Shown: positions 1 through 9,028, counted from the stretch's first letter. The stretch is DNA of 64,000 nucleotides from Bacteroidota bacterium (GCA_023424015.1 JAFAEM010000009.1:186001-250000); one strand, 5' to 3'. Program-made: numbers and translations. The notes: generated by a model from the sequence alone, not told the origin.

Positions 1-663
1 ATAGACCATCACCGCGAACCTGATTCACCTTCTTTCGATTATGGCATCAGCGATACTTCTAAAAGTTCAACCTGCGAAATGATCTATGACCTGATCGTTG
101 CATCGGGACATAGCGACAGGATCGATGAAGGCATCGGGGAGTGTATATATGCAGGCGTGGTATCTGATACAGGTTCCTTTCGCTTTCCTTCCGCTCATGC
201 GGGTGTACACCTGCTGGTTGCGGATCTTAAATCAAAGGGGCTGGAACATTCCAAAGTTCATGAAAACCTGTTTGATAATTTCCTGGAGAATAAACTCAGG
301 TTTACAGGTCATGTACTGCTGCATCGCATGGAAGTGCTATATGAATACAATACCGCGCTGGTAGCGATACCTAAAAATGACCTGCTTAAATATTACATAA
401 AAACGGGAGACACCGAGGGGCTTGTCAATTTCCCACAATCTATTCAGGGCATAAAATTGGTGGGACTTGTGATAGACCGTGATGAGGAAAGAAAATGGAG
501 TTTCCGGAGCAAGGGAGATTTTGACTGCAATGCCTTCGCGCGAAAATATTTTGAAGGCGGGGGACATTTTAACGCTTCCGGTGGCCGGAGCATGGATCCG
601 CTGGAAGTTACTGTACAGAAATTTAAAGAAGCTGTAAAAGCAAATAAAACTTTATTACAATAA
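1..663 (+). CDS. nrnA: DHH-family phosphoesterase, NrnA-type (5' end outside window)
   Basis: The reading frame is open from the first base, so the gene starts upstream of the window; 220 codons are visible. It begins with Ile-Asp-His-His, the third metal-binding motif of the DHH superfamily, and ends with a DHHA1 domain carrying the substrate-binding GGGHFNASGG motif about 186 residues in. Proteins of this kind (NrnA, about 330-340 aa) are Mn-dependent cytoplasmic enzymes that degrade short oligoribonucleotides and often dephosphorylate pAp. About a third of the protein, with the first two metal motifs, is missing here because of the window edge and not through damage. The FKBP lipoprotein gene follows after 9 bp and may be co-transcribed. 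The split between oligoribonuclease and pAp phosphatase activity cannot be judged from sequence. Confidence 0.9.
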   Translation: MDHHREPDSPSFDYGISDTSKSSTCEMIYDLIVASGHSDRIDEGIGECIYAGVVSDTGSFRFPSAHAGVHLLVADLKSKGLEHSKVHENLFDNFLENKLRFTGHVLLHRMEVLYEYNTALVAIPKNDLLKYYIKTGDTEGLVNFPQSIQGIKLVGLVIDRDEERKWSFRSKGDFDCNAFARKYFEGGGHFNASGGRSMDPLEVTVQKFKEAVKANKTLLQ

Positions 664-672
664 ACACTTAAA

Positions 673-1653
673 ATGAAACCAATCTTTGTTTCCATTGTGC
701 TGATCGCAAGCATGGCCCTGGTAAGTTCATGCAACAATATAAATTACCAGAAAACAAAAAGCGGGATGCTTTACAAGATCATCTCTTCAAATGCCAAGGA
801 CTCTACTGTAAAAGAAGGCGAATACCTGAAACTTCATTTCACCCAGAAACTGAATGACTCGGTGCTTCAAACAAGTTTTGGCAAAATGCCTGCTTATGTA
901 AAAGTTTCTGCCGGCCCAAACGAAAGCTACAATCCGGGTGAGATCTTTCACTTGTTAAGGAAAGGGGATAGCGTGATCACTGTTGTATTGATCGATTCGC
1001 TGATCAAAAAAGGAATTATGCCGGAAGTACCGCCTTTTATGAAGAGAAGCGACCGACTGACAACATCTTTCAAAGTGTTAGATATTATAAAAAATGATAG
1101 CCTGTACCAGGTTGATATGACTGCGGAAACGGAAAGGGATCGTCCACGTATGATGAAAGAACAGGAAGAGCAGGCGGCCAAAATGCGACAGGAGATGCAG
1201 GATATGAGAGACAAAGAAGACCTGGAGATGGAAAAATCTGGTGAGGCGGCAAAAGGTGTTCAGCAAATGGAGGATTACCTGAAGAAAAATAATATCAGCG
1301 CGCAAAAAACCGGGAAAGGAACTTTTGTTCAGATCCATCAGCAGGGCACAGGTCCGCAGGCTGATTCGGGAAAATATGTAACCGTTAAATACGCAGGTAA
1401 ATTACTCGATACTGACAGCCTCTTCCAGGAAAGTTCATTTGAATTCCAATTAGGTCAGGGCAGGGTTATCAGTGGCTGGGATGAAGGAATGAGGTTGTTT
1501 AAGGAAGGTGGCAAAGGCACACTGTATATCCCCGGGTTCAGGGCATATGGCAAAAATCCTCCTCAGGGTTCACCTTTCAAACCATTTGAGGCCTTGAAGT
1601 TTGATATTGAATTGCTGAAAGTTTCAGATACGCCAACGTCAAATTCAAGATAA
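673..1653 (+). CDS. FKBP-type peptidyl-prolyl isomerase lipoprotein
   Basis: A 326-residue lipoprotein with a signal peptide ending in the lipobox LVSSC (Cys20), so probably anchored in an envelope membrane. The C-terminal part (about residues 205-317) is a recognisable FKBP domain: VTVKYAGKLL, then GWDEGMRLFKEGG and IPGFRAYG, the family's usual order of conserved blocks. Residues 30-145 look like a second, degenerate FKBP-like domain. A charged Met/Glu/Arg-rich stretch at 150-205 joins them and is likely a long helix. The family catalyses proline cis-trans isomerisation and assists folding of exported proteins. The gene lies 9 bp after the NrnA-like gene and is followed by a strong terminator at 1724, so the two probably end one transcript. 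Client proteins are unknown. Confidence 0.92.
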   Translation: MKPIFVSIVLIASMALVSSCNNINYQKTKSGMLYKIISSNAKDSTVKEGEYLKLHFTQKLNDSVLQTSFGKMPAYVKVSAGPNESYNPGEIFHLLRKGDSVITVVLIDSLIKKGIMPEVPPFMKRSDRLTTSFKVLDIIKNDSLYQVDMTAETERDRPRMMKEQEEQAAKMRQEMQDMRDKEDLEMEKSGEAAKGVQQMEDYLKKNNISAQKTGKGTFVQIHQQGTGPQADSGKYVTVKYAGKLLDTDSLFQESSFEFQLGQGRVISGWDEGMRLFKEGGKGTLYIPGFRAYGKNPPQGSPFKPFEALKFDIELLKVSDTPTSNSR

Positions 1654-1723
1654 AGAGCTCCAAGAAATTGATACAACTCAATCCTGTATCGATTGTGATA
1701 TGAAAATAATGTTGCAACTTTGT

Positions 1724-1752
1724 GCCGCCTTTGAAAAAAGGCGGCTTTTTTG
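1724..1752 (+). terminator. Rho-independent terminator after the FKBP gene
   Basis: GCCGCCTTT and AAAGGCGGC form a perfect 9-bp stem around a GAAA tetraloop, followed directly by TTTTTTGT. It lies 70 bp after the FKBP lipoprotein stop codon. Confidence 0.9.
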
Positions 1753-1920
1753 TGGACAGTGTTTAAGGCCCCGTTTTTAGTCCAAGATCCATAAGAGTTA
1801 GCACTGTGAAAACTGTCAAAATTTGACACTACCCCGTACTAAAATACCTGTCCAATCCTTTGAATTACTGAAGAACCCCCATTAAGGCATGATTAAAACG
1901 TCTTGGTGAAAGAGAGAGAA

Positions 1921-1951
1921 AGCATCTACATTATAGTAGGTGCTTTTGTTT
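1921..1951. terminator. Hairpin between convergent transcripts, probable bidirectional terminator
   Basis: AGCATCTAC pairs with GTAGGTGCT (one G-U pair). T-rich tracts lie on the far side of the stem on both strands: TTTGTTTTTTG on plus, and a CT-rich TTCTCTCTCTTTC on minus. It lies about 20 bp beyond the folP stop codon, so it could serve folP as well as read-through from the FKBP side. Confidence 0.65.
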
Positions 1952-1964
1952 TTTGTATGCAATC

Positions 1965-2798
1965 CTACATAACCTCGTTAACGGCTGTAATCAACTGAAC
2001 TGCCTGCACAGCCTCCTTTACATCATGCACTCTTAAGATCGACGCGCCATTCATAAGACCCACAGTATTTAAAACAGTAGTTCCGTTGAGGGCCTGGTCG
2101 GGTGTGACGTTCAGTGTTTTGCAAATTGTAGATTTTCTTGAAATGCCGACCAGCAGGGGGCAATTCAGCATATTAAAAAGGCCGAGGTTTCGCAGGAGTT
2201 CAAAATTGTGAGCTATGGTTTTTCCAAAACCAAATCCTGGGTCGATGATGATATCATTGACACCTGCCTTCCTGAGTTCGTCCGTTTTGGCAATAAAAAA
2301 GTCCAACACCTCACGTGTTACATTTTCATAATATGGCGACTGTTGCATATTCCTGGGAGTTCCCTGCATATGCATGAGCATATAAGGAACTTTTAAGTTG
2401 GCGGCCGTTGCAATCATCTCTGCATCCATACTTCCTGCACTGATGTCATTGATGATGGAAGCTCCCGCCTCAATAGCTTTACTGGCCACAGTTGCATGGT
2501 ATGTATCGATCGATATGATAACATCCCTGAATCTCCCTGATATTGCCTCAATCGCAGGGATCACTCTTTTCAATTCTTCAACTTCGTCTACCGGCTCACT
2601 GCCAGGCCTTGTGCTTTGTCCGCCGATATCAAGGATGGCCGCGCCATCATTAATCATCAGTTCTGCCTGTTGCAGCAATCCATCTATAGCCTGTTTCCTG
2701 CTGGGCTCATAAAACGAGTCGGGTGTAGTATTAATGATCCCCATTACCAACGGCTTATCAACAACGAGTAGCCGGCCCTTACAATTGAGCGTAAACAT
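1965..2798 (-). CDS. folP: Dihydropteroate synthase
   Basis: Joins p-aminobenzoate to dihydropterin pyrophosphate in folate synthesis; it is the sulfonamide target. From the start chosen here the protein has 277 residues, the normal family length. Visible blocks are the pterin-site signature MGIINTTPDSF (19-29), LDIGGQSTRPG (57-67), then SIDTYHA, IINDISAG, MHMQGTP, DPGFGFGKT and the anion-binding SRKS. The reading frame is open for 41 codons further upstream, but that extension is a hydrophobic stretch unlike any folP N-terminus and would run into the divergent DUF1599 gene; the ATG at 2796-2798 matches the family. folB, another folate gene, lies far away at 54.7 kb. Confidence 0.95.
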   Translation of the reverse strand: MFTLNCKGRLLVVDKPLVMGIINTTPDSFYEPSRKQAIDGLLQQAELMINDGAAILDIGGQSTRPGSEPVDEVEELKRVIPAIEAISGRFRDVIISIDTYHATVASKAIEAGASIINDISAGSMDAEMIATAANLKVPYMLMHMQGTPRNMQQSPYYENVTREVLDFFIAKTDELRKAGVNDIIIDPGFGFGKTIAHNFELLRNLGLFNMLNCPLLVGISRKSTICKTLNVTPDQALNGTTVLNTVGLMNGASILRVHDVKEAVQAVQLITAVNEVM

Positions 2799-2847
2799 TA
2801 AGCTTTGTTTCTTTATTTTTGAAGCTAAGGTAAGAACAAGCGCATTT

Positions 2848-3414
2848 ATGATCAGTACGACCGAACCGGCTAACATGACGAACACCAATTTAGAATACGA
2901 CAGTGTCATCGCTTCCTGCAAGGAGATATTCCTGAAAAAAGCAAAGGATTATGGTACCGCCTGGAGAGTACTGCGGACGATCTCAATCGTTGACCAGATA
3001 TTTATCAAAGCGCAGCGGATCCGCACCATACAGGAAAAAAAACAACAACGGGTGGCCGAAGATATCTCCGCCGAATTCAGGGGCATCATCAATTACGCGA
3101 TAATCGGTCTTATCCAGCTCAGCCTGCCTAAAGACACTCCGGAGGAACTTGAACTTGACAGAGTTTCATCCCTGTACGACCATCATATAAAAGTGAGTAA
3201 GGAACTGATGGAAAATAAAAACCATGACTATGGCGAAGCCTGGCGCAGTATGAGCCAGGAAAGTTTTGTCGACCTGATCCTGATGAAACTGCAACGCATT
3301 CGCCAGATCCTGCTCAATGAAGGTAAAACGCTTGCCAGTGAGGGGATTGATGCGAATTATCATGATATCATTAATTACAGTGTTTTTGCGTTGATACTGG
3401 ATGCTGGATACTAG
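2848..3414 (+). CDS. DUF1599 domain protein, duplicated domain
   Basis: A 188-residue protein of unknown function, made of two copies of one helical domain (about residues 12-92 and 106-185). Each copy has the same central motif, KDYGTAWR at 33-40 and HDYGEAWR at 126-133, followed by a conserved MKLQRIR/IKAQRIR block and an INY motif. The family is common in Bacteroidota and usually sits near folP, as here, where the two are divergent with 49 bp between start codons. A frame extending upstream overlaps folP and is not conserved in character; ATG 2848 is preferred, with ATG 2875 possible. The last codons and the stop (LDAGY-stop) lie inside the short tandem repeat that follows, so the repeat supplies the C-terminus. 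Confidence 0.85.
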   Translation: MISTTEPANMTNTNLEYDSVIASCKEIFLKKAKDYGTAWRVLRTISIVDQIFIKAQRIRTIQEKKQQRVAEDISAEFRGIINYAIIGLIQLSLPKDTPEELELDRVSSLYDHHIKVSKELMENKNHDYGEAWRSMSQESFVDLILMKLQRIRQILLNEGKTLASEGIDANYHDIINYSVFALILDAGY

Positions 3415-3680
3415 ATGCTGGATACTGGATACTGGATGCTGGATGCTGGATGCTGGATGTTTCTGGCTCCCCTCTCCTTGGGAGAGGGGTTGGGAGTGAG
3501 GCCGGTCCTGGATACTAGATACTTGATACTGGATGCTGGATGTTTCTAGCTCCCCTCTCCTTAGGAGAGGGGTTGGGGGTGAGGCCGGTCCTGGATGCTG
3601 GAGGTTTCTGGCTCCCCTCTCCTTAGGAGAGGGGTTTGGGGGTGAGGCCGATGCTGGATATTTGATACCGGATAAACTTG
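3398..3680. repeat. Block of short word-like repeats, two interleaved families
   Basis: Family one is a 7-bp tandem unit, TGGATAC/TGGATGC, repeated many times from 3398 to 3458 and again at about 3507-3542, 3590-3603 and 3650-3672. Family two is a hairpin-bearing unit of about 47 bp (CCCCTCTCCTT, then AGGAGAGGGG, then TTGGGGGTGAGGCCGG) present three times: 3461-3510, 3542-3592 and 3604-3650. The copies differ by a few bases. The region separates the DUF1599 gene from the DoxX-like gene and contains no reading frame. Confidence 0.9.
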
Positions 3681-3684
3681 TTTT

Positions 3685-4860
3685 ATGAATGTCTTACTAA
3701 CTTTTTCCCGCATTGTTGTGGGACTGCTTTTTATCTTTTCCGGGTTGGTGAAGGCTAACGATCCGCATGGATTGAGCTACAAAATGCAGGAGTTCTTTGA
3801 GATCTGGCATTTAACCCAGCTAAATCCAATTTCGCTGGCCTCATCGATACTAATGAACGCCTTTGAGATCATCGCTGGTTTTGCCCTGCTGATCGGTTGG
3901 CGGATCAGGCTTTTTAGCTGGCTGCTGTTGCTGCTGATCCTGTTTTTTACTTTTCTTACAGGTTATACTTATGTTACGGGTAAACCTACCAACTGTGGCT
4001 GTTTCGGCGACTGCCTGCCGATCAGTTCCAAAACTTCGTTCCTCAAAGATGTTGTGCTGACCATATTAATCGGTTTTATTTTCTGGCAGCGCCATCGTAT
4101 CAAACCTGTCTTTACAGGGAAAGTAAGCGCATTGCTAATGGGGATCGTAACGGTATTCAGTTTCGGAATTCAATGGTATGCGCTTACATACCTGCCGGTG
4201 GTAGACTGCCTGCCTTATAAAAAAGGAAATAACATTTCCGAAAAAATGAAGCCCCCCCCGGGAGCTTTACCAGATAGTTTCGCGATTCGTTTCGTGTATG
4301 AGAAAGATGGACAGCAGTTTGAATTTGCACCTGCCGAACTGCCAGCAGATCTTGATAATTATAATTATGTCAGTCGCACCGATAAACTTATCCGAAAGGG
4401 TAACGCGGAACCCGCGATCAAAGGATTTGCGCTGACTGGCATTACGGACGAAGATTCAACATCTATTGTTTTATCAGATCCCTACGCTGTGATTGTGTTT
4501 TGTGAAAACTTTGACAAGCCCTTTTCCGACTGGCAGGATGAGCTGGGAAAAATATATGAAACAGCAAACGCTAAGAATATTCCAGTATATGCGGTTACCA
4601 GCAGGAGGGATGAGGCGGTAAGCCATTTCGCATCTACGTCTTTTGCCAATATCCCTGTATTCGTATGTGACTACACTGCTATTCGCACCGCTGCACGCAC
4701 CAATCCCTGTTTTTATTTATTGAAAGAAGGTACCATCATTGAGAAGGAAGGTTATAAACGGGCCGATATCATTGTAGATCGTATTAATGCTCTACCAGTG
4801 CAGCTAAGGACAACACCACCACCTCAGGATACTATTCAGCTTGACACCCTAAACCCTTGA
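3685..4860 (+). CDS. DoxX/MauE-like membrane protein with C-terminal thioredoxin-like domain (BT_3928 family)
   Basis: A 391-residue protein. The N-terminal part (about 5-165) has four to five membrane segments with a DoxX/MauE-like pattern and a Cys cluster NCGCFGDC (103-110), with a further Cys at about 175. After a linker, residues 255-385 look like a thioredoxin-fold domain, though I see no CxxC in it. This arrangement is widespread in Bacteroidota under the name BT_3928 family; its function is not established. MauE relatives act in disulfide handling in the periplasm, so a redox role is a reasonable inference only. The ABC permease gene begins 6 bp after the stop, suggesting one transcript. 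Confidence 0.82.
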   Translation: MNVLLTFSRIVVGLLFIFSGLVKANDPHGLSYKMQEFFEIWHLTQLNPISLASSILMNAFEIIAGFALLIGWRIRLFSWLLLLLILFFTFLTGYTYVTGKPTNCGCFGDCLPISSKTSFLKDVVLTILIGFIFWQRHRIKPVFTGKVSALLMGIVTVFSFGIQWYALTYLPVVDCLPYKKGNNISEKMKPPPGALPDSFAIRFVYEKDGQQFEFAPAELPADLDNYNYVSRTDKLIRKGNAEPAIKGFALTGITDEDSTSIVLSDPYAVIVFCENFDKPFSDWQDELGKIYETANAKNIPVYAVTSRRDEAVSHFASTSFANIPVFVCDYTAIRTAARTNPCFYLLKEGTIIEKEGYKRADIIVDRINALPVQLRTTPPPQDTIQLDTLNP

Positions 4861-4866
4861 TCCGGC

Positions 4867-5916
4867 ATGCTTAGATACATCGCCAAAAAATTATTCTACG
4901 GTATTCTTGTACTTGCCGGTGTGATCGTTCTGGTATTTGTGTTGTTCCAGGGATTTGGCGATCCTACACGGCTGATCATGGGACAAACCGGCGACTCCGC
5001 CACCCAGGCCAATATCAGGAAGGAACTTTATCTCGATCAGCCCAAATGGAAACAGTTTGTTTTTTATCTAAACGACGTATCTCCAATCTGTGTACATAGC
5101 AAATCTGAAATTGAATCACGACCGCTCAAAGGCATATTTATTGGCGGCGACACAAAGTTTGGAATCAAAGTTCCATACTTACGCAAATCCTATCAAAGCC
5201 GACGCGATGTGGGTACCATACTCATGCAGGCGCTGCCAGGCACGCTGATCCTCGCCATTGCTGCAATGGTCATTGCCGTGGCACTTGGCATTCCGCTTGG
5301 CGTGATTGCCGCGGTAAAACAAAATACCTGGGTGGATACATCCGCCATTTTTTCGAGTATCGTGGGCATTTCCGCACCGTCATTCTTTATGGGTATCATC
5401 ATTGCGTACGTGTTTGGATTCGTGCTCAGCGACTGGACGGGCCTGCATATTTCCGGCAGCTGGTTTGAAATCGACGAGGTGACGGGACAAAAAAAACTTT
5501 CACTGCAAAACCTGATCCTTCCTGCTGTGACACTGGGGATACGTCCGTTGGCAATTATCACACAACTAACCCGCAGTGCCATGCTTGATGTACTTGACCA
5601 GGATTATATACGAACAGCCTATGCGAAAGGCCTCAGCAAACGGAGAGTGATCTGGAAACATGGATTGCGTAACGCGTTGAATCCTGTCATCACCGCCATT
5701 ACCGGCTGGTTTGCTGAACTGCTGGCCGGCGCTTTCTTTGTCGAGTATATTTTTGGCTGGCAGGGCATCGGGAAAGTAACAGTCGATGCGTTGGAAAAAC
5801 TGGATTACCCCGTCGTGATGGGCTCCGTTTTAATATCGGCTACCTTTTTTATTCTAATCAATATACTAGCGGATATCCTGTACGGGGTAGTGGACCCTCG
5901 TGTCCGCATTCAATAA
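4867..5916 (+). CDS. ABC transporter permease, OppB/DppB type
   Basis: A 349-residue inner-membrane permease of the peptide/nickel importer class. It has an N-terminal membrane helix (about 10-30), a periplasmic region (35-115), then five membrane segments with the cytoplasmic EAA loop at about 249-269 (TAYAKGLSKRRVIWKHGLRN), which contacts the ATPase. The C-terminus (ADILYGVVDPRVRIQ) is typical of the family. No partner permease, ATPase or solute-binding protein lies nearby, so it must work with subunits encoded elsewhere. It follows the DoxX-like gene by 6 bp and precedes the SMP-30 gene by 8 bp. The substrate cannot be read from the sequence. Confidence 0.92.
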   Translation: MLRYIAKKLFYGILVLAGVIVLVFVLFQGFGDPTRLIMGQTGDSATQANIRKELYLDQPKWKQFVFYLNDVSPICVHSKSEIESRPLKGIFIGGDTKFGIKVPYLRKSYQSRRDVGTILMQALPGTLILAIAAMVIAVALGIPLGVIAAVKQNTWVDTSAIFSSIVGISAPSFFMGIIIAYVFGFVLSDWTGLHISGSWFEIDEVTGQKKLSLQNLILPAVTLGIRPLAIITQLTRSAMLDVLDQDYIRTAYAKGLSKRRVIWKHGLRNALNPVITAITGWFAELLAGAFFVEYIFGWQGIGKVTVDALEKLDYPVVMGSVLISATFFILINILADILYGVVDPRVRIQ

Positions 5917-5924
5917 TTTTCAGC

Positions 5925-6824
5925 ATGAAAAAAGCAATTGTTATTTCAGGCATAACGCTTGTATCCTGTTCAGGCAATATGAATACTTCCAAAGCATTTG
6001 AAGAAAGTTTGTTCAAAGCAGCGGATCACACTGCCGGGAATCTTTTTTCGACTAATATCGAAGGACCGGCGGTTGATAAGAACGGCAACCTCTTCGTAGT
6101 AAACTTTCAAAAAGATGGTACAATTGGGCATGTAAAGCCCAACGGTGAAGTGGAATTGTTTGTAAATCTGCCCGAGGGCAGTACGGGCAACAGCATCCAG
6201 TTCAATGCCGCTGGTAATATGCTTATTGCTGACTTTACAGGTCACAATGTACTCGAAGTAAACACCAGTACAAAAGAAGTTAGTGTTTACTGCCACGATG
6301 ATCGTTTCAACCAGCCCAATGATATCTGTATCAACAAAAGCGGCGTTGTTTTCGCCAGTGACCCGGACTGGAAAAATAATAAGGGACAGTTGTGGAAGAT
6401 CGGTACAGACAAGCAGGCGGTATTGCTAAAAGGGGAAATGGGCACCACCAACGGTATCTGCTTAAGTCCCGATGAAAAAACATTATACCTCAACGAAAGC
6501 ACGCAGAAAAAAGTCTGGGCCTTTGATGTGGACCGGGATGGTAATATTTCAAACCAGCGACTTTTCACGTCGTTTGAAGACCACGGTCTTGACGGTATGA
6601 AAACCGACGCCGGTGGCAACCTGTATGTCACACGATACGGCAAGGGTACAGTAGCCATTTTTTCGCAGGAGGGGAAATTAATCACCGAAGTAGAACTGAA
6701 GGGGAAAAATGTAAGCAACCTGGTTTTTGGCGATAAAGATCTGAAAACCTGTTTTGTGACCCTGCAGGACAGAAAAGGAATGGAAAAATTCCGAACCGAT
6801 ACACCGGGAAAGACACTGCCTTAG
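5925..6824 (+). CDS. SMP-30/gluconolactonase-like beta-propeller lipoprotein
   Basis: A 299-residue protein with a short signal peptide and lipobox at Cys15 (LVSC), so a likely membrane-anchored lipoprotein. The rest is a six-bladed beta-propeller pattern of the SMP-30/gluconolaconase/LRE group: repeated blocks such as GPAVDKNGNLFVVNF, NDICINKSGVVFASDP, TNGICLSPDEKTLYLNES and DGMKTDAGGNLYVTRYG. In characterised members the Glu, Asn and Asp of such blocks bind a metal and the enzyme opens sugar lactones; the equivalents appear to be present. The gene follows the permease by 8 bp and may share its transcript. The substrate is unknown. Confidence 0.85.
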   Translation: MKKAIVISGITLVSCSGNMNTSKAFEESLFKAADHTAGNLFSTNIEGPAVDKNGNLFVVNFQKDGTIGHVKPNGEVELFVNLPEGSTGNSIQFNAAGNMLIADFTGHNVLEVNTSTKEVSVYCHDDRFNQPNDICINKSGVVFASDPDWKNNKGQLWKIGTDKQAVLLKGEMGTTNGICLSPDEKTLYLNESTQKKVWAFDVDRDGNISNQRLFTSFEDHGLDGMKTDAGGNLYVTRYGKGTVAIFSQEGKLITEVELKGKNVSNLVFGDKDLKTCFVTLQDRKGMEKFRTDTPGKTLP

Positions 6825-7077
6825 GTTTTATGACAACAAAAAATAAACTTTCAACCGGTAAACCGATTTAGCCTCCTGGAGCCCTGAAAAACAAAAAACG
6901 GGGTACACTTTTTGCATTCAAAAAGCGGGTTAGTGGAGTATTTTCAACACGCTCAAAAAGCGTATTTTCCCTCAACATTGTTGTTTGTCAGGATCGTAAC
7001 TTTAAATGGCAGGCAAGTTGTCTCCTCCACGTACCCATGAATAAAACCAATTGTATTAAACCAATAAACCTTTATTT

Positions 7078-7515
7078 ATGGAAAACGTCACAGTCTTACT
7101 CGCCAAGAAGCAATCTCACTTCAACAAGATTTCTCCTAACTGTACGATTAGTGATGCGCTGTGCAGGATGAGTTGCCAGAATACTGACTACCTGATCGTG
7201 ATGGATGATGATGAAAGATACCTGGGGCTGCTTACGGAGCATGACATCGCCACCAAAACAATTTTCAACAATCGCTCGATCACCCTTACTAAGGTGAACC
7301 AGCTAATGAATACACGTTTTCCCGCTGCCGACGCAACAGATACGGTGGAGGACTGCATGCGACTGATGAAAAGGTTTAATGTACGTTATGTACCGGTATT
7401 CAAAGATCACAATTTCCTTGGAGTGGTTTCATCCGATGATATCATACAGGAAGCCGTCAATCACCGGTTAAAGATATTTGATGTAGAAGATAAGAACCTG
7501 GTGTACTCTTATTGA
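7078..7515 (+). CDS. CBS domain pair protein
   Basis: A 145-residue soluble protein consisting of two CBS motifs in tandem (about residues 15-70 and 80-135), with the usual pattern of a hydrophobic strand ending in a Gly-Leu-Leu/Val-Thr/Ser-xx-Asp-Ile turn (LGLLTEHDIA, LGVVSSDDII). CBS pairs bind adenine nucleotides and act as regulatory sensors; with no attached catalytic domain this is a stand-alone sensor or partner. Its last 7 bp overlap the end of the convergent DUF721 gene. Upstream, 253 bp separate it from the SMP-30 gene, so it probably has its own promoter. The partner is unknown. Confidence 0.88.
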   Translation: MENVTVLLAKKQSHFNKISPNCTISDALCRMSCQNTDYLIVMDDDERYLGLLTEHDIATKTIFNNRSITLTKVNQLMNTRFPAADATDTVEDCMRLMKRFNVRYVPVFKDHNFLGVVSSDDIIQEAVNHRLKIFDVEDKNLVYSY

Positions 7516-7790
7516 ATCACCACTTCACGAATGACTTTTTGTCCCAGGGCCTCATTTACCCGTTGAATGATCTTTTCTTTCTGGTAAATGAGTTCCTGTT
7601 TTAAGGGTGCCACACTTGTTGTAATAAAAAGCTTGTCGCCAAATATCTGCAGTTTGTCTGTATAACGTGCAATGGTTTTTCCCATGATCTGTTCCCACGC
7701 ATCATCAATCTGCATCGCCTGGATATCTCCCTTAATACGGCTCTGATTTAGGAAATGCTGGATAGCCGAACCGATTGAATATTCACCCAT
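7509..7790 (-). CDS. DUF721 protein (DciA-like)
   Basis: A 93-residue protein of the DUF721 family. Visible features match the family: an N-terminal helical part (SIGSAIQHFLN), the central block AWEQIMGKTIARYTDKLQIF, and a strand-rich end with LFITTSVAPLKQELIYQKEKI. The better studied relatives (DciA) interact with and help load the replicative helicase in bacteria without DnaC. It lies just downstream of recF on the same strand with 75 bp between them, an arrangement common in Bacteroidota and consistent with a replication or repair role. Whether this short form acts as a helicase loader is inference. Its 3' end overlaps the CBS gene by 7 bp. Confidence 0.85.
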   Translation of the reverse strand: MGEYSIGSAIQHFLNQSRIKGDIQAMQIDDAWEQIMGKTIARYTDKLQIFGDKLFITTSVAPLKQELIYQKEKIIQRVNEALGQKVIREVVIQ

Positions 7791-7865
7791 GGCTCAAAGG
7801 TATTCATTGGGGATGAGAAATGACGGCTGTGTCAATATTTTCAAGGCTTGCATAAACTCAAATAC

Positions 7866-8948
7866 TTAAAGCATCATTAACTGGTACTTTACGTCGATTG
7901 CATCGAGATGGACTCGCAGTCGCTGCTCATTGGTGTCGGTTATAAAAACCTGGCCTTCGCATTCCACACAAACCTTCTTTAGGAGGTTGCTGATCCGGTC
8001 CTCATCAAGTTTTTCAAATACGTCATCAAGCAAAAGCAGGGGAGCGAATCCTTTTTCTTTTTTCAGGACTTCCATTTCCGCCAGCTTGAGGGCAAATAGT
8101 AAACTCTTACGCTGACCCTGCGAAGCAATGCTGCGGAAGGGCTGCCCATTCAGATTGATCTCTATATTATCGCGGTGCACCCCCGCTGTAGTGCGTTGCG
8201 CCAGGCAATCGCGCTGACGCGACGCGGTGAGAAGTTCATTAAATTGTGTTTGGAGCAATTCACTTTCATACAGCAGACTGATATCTTCCTGTTGCCTCGC
8301 AATGTCAAAATAAAGATGTTTGACCATGGGAAGAAAAGAAATCAGGAACTCCTTTCGCTTGTTGAAGATATATTCTCCCGGCCCGGTCAGCTGTCCATCC
8401 AGTACATCCAGCAGGGAAAGGTTCCGGTTGCCGGACTCGGCAAATGCTTTAAGCAGCGCATTTCTTTGCTGCAGCACTTTGGTATAACTGATCAGGTGCC
8501 GTAAATAGTCTTCATCAAGTTGCGAAAGCATGGCATCCAGGAATTTCCGCCTTTCCTCGCTGCCTCCTGTGATAAGTTGCGCATCGTCGGGGGCGATCAC
8601 CACACAGGGATAGCGACCTATATGTTGCGAAAACTTATCATACGGCTGTTCATCTACCGAAAACTCTTTTTTACCCGACTCCCGCAGGATACAAATCGTC
8701 TTCTCTGGTTTGCCGTTCAGATTAAAACGACCTTCGATTCGAAAACCTGTGCGACCCTGCTGAACACTATTGGCATCAACCCGGGAAAAATAGCTTTTTG
8801 TAAAACACAGATAATGAATAGCGTCAAGCAGGTTGGTTTTACCAACCCCGTTATTTCCGCAAATACCCACTATCCGCTCCGAAAAAGGGAAAACCCGGTT
8901 GGTATAATTCTTAAACTGGAATATCGATATCGACTCTAGGTAAAGCAT
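7866..8948 (-). CDS. recF: DNA replication/repair protein RecF
   Basis: An SMC-like ATPase of 360 residues that loads RecA at single-strand gaps together with RecO and RecR. The Walker A motif GNNGVGKTN (31-39), the ABC signature SQGQRKS (276-282) and Walker B LLLLDDVFEKLD (304-315) are intact. The frame is open for 32 more codons upstream, but the family starts with a short strand such as MLYLESISIFQFKNY, which gives the ATG at 8946-8948. It is divergent from pdhA and followed by the DUF721 gene. Length and motifs are normal for the family. Confidence 0.96.
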   Translation of the reverse strand: MLYLESISIFQFKNYTNRVFPFSERIVGICGNNGVGKTNLLDAIHYLCFTKSYFSRVDANSVQQGRTGFRIEGRFNLNGKPEKTICILRESGKKEFSVDEQPYDKFSQHIGRYPCVVIAPDDAQLITGGSEERRKFLDAMLSQLDEDYLRHLISYTKVLQQRNALLKAFAESGNRNLSLLDVLDGQLTGPGEYIFNKRKEFLISFLPMVKHLYFDIARQQEDISLLYESELLQTQFNELLTASRQRDCLAQRTTAGVHRDNIEINLNGQPFRSIASQGQRKSLLFALKLAEMEVLKKEKGFAPLLLLDDVFEKLDEDRISNLLKKVCVECEGQVFITDTNEQRLRVHLDAIDVKYQLMML

Positions 8949-9028
8949 TCGGTTCTGCAAGATAAGTAGCGGGAAAATAGGGTTAAAAAGTTTAAAATGC
9001 GGGATTTCAAATCCTTGCAACTTTCCCT

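Larger units (their letters stand above)
1654..1964. other. Intergenic region between convergent genes
   Basis: This 311-bp stretch separates the FKBP gene (+) from folP (-). It holds the strong terminator at 1724-1752, a 15-bp dyad TGTCAAA-A-TTTGACA at 1814-1828, and a second hairpin at 1921-1944. No convincing reading frame is present. Confidence 0.7.

Noticed and set aside
3398..3680. CRISPR or integron-type array
   Set aside because: The three hairpin units are separated by the 7-bp word repeat and not by unique spacers; no cas or integrase gene is near.
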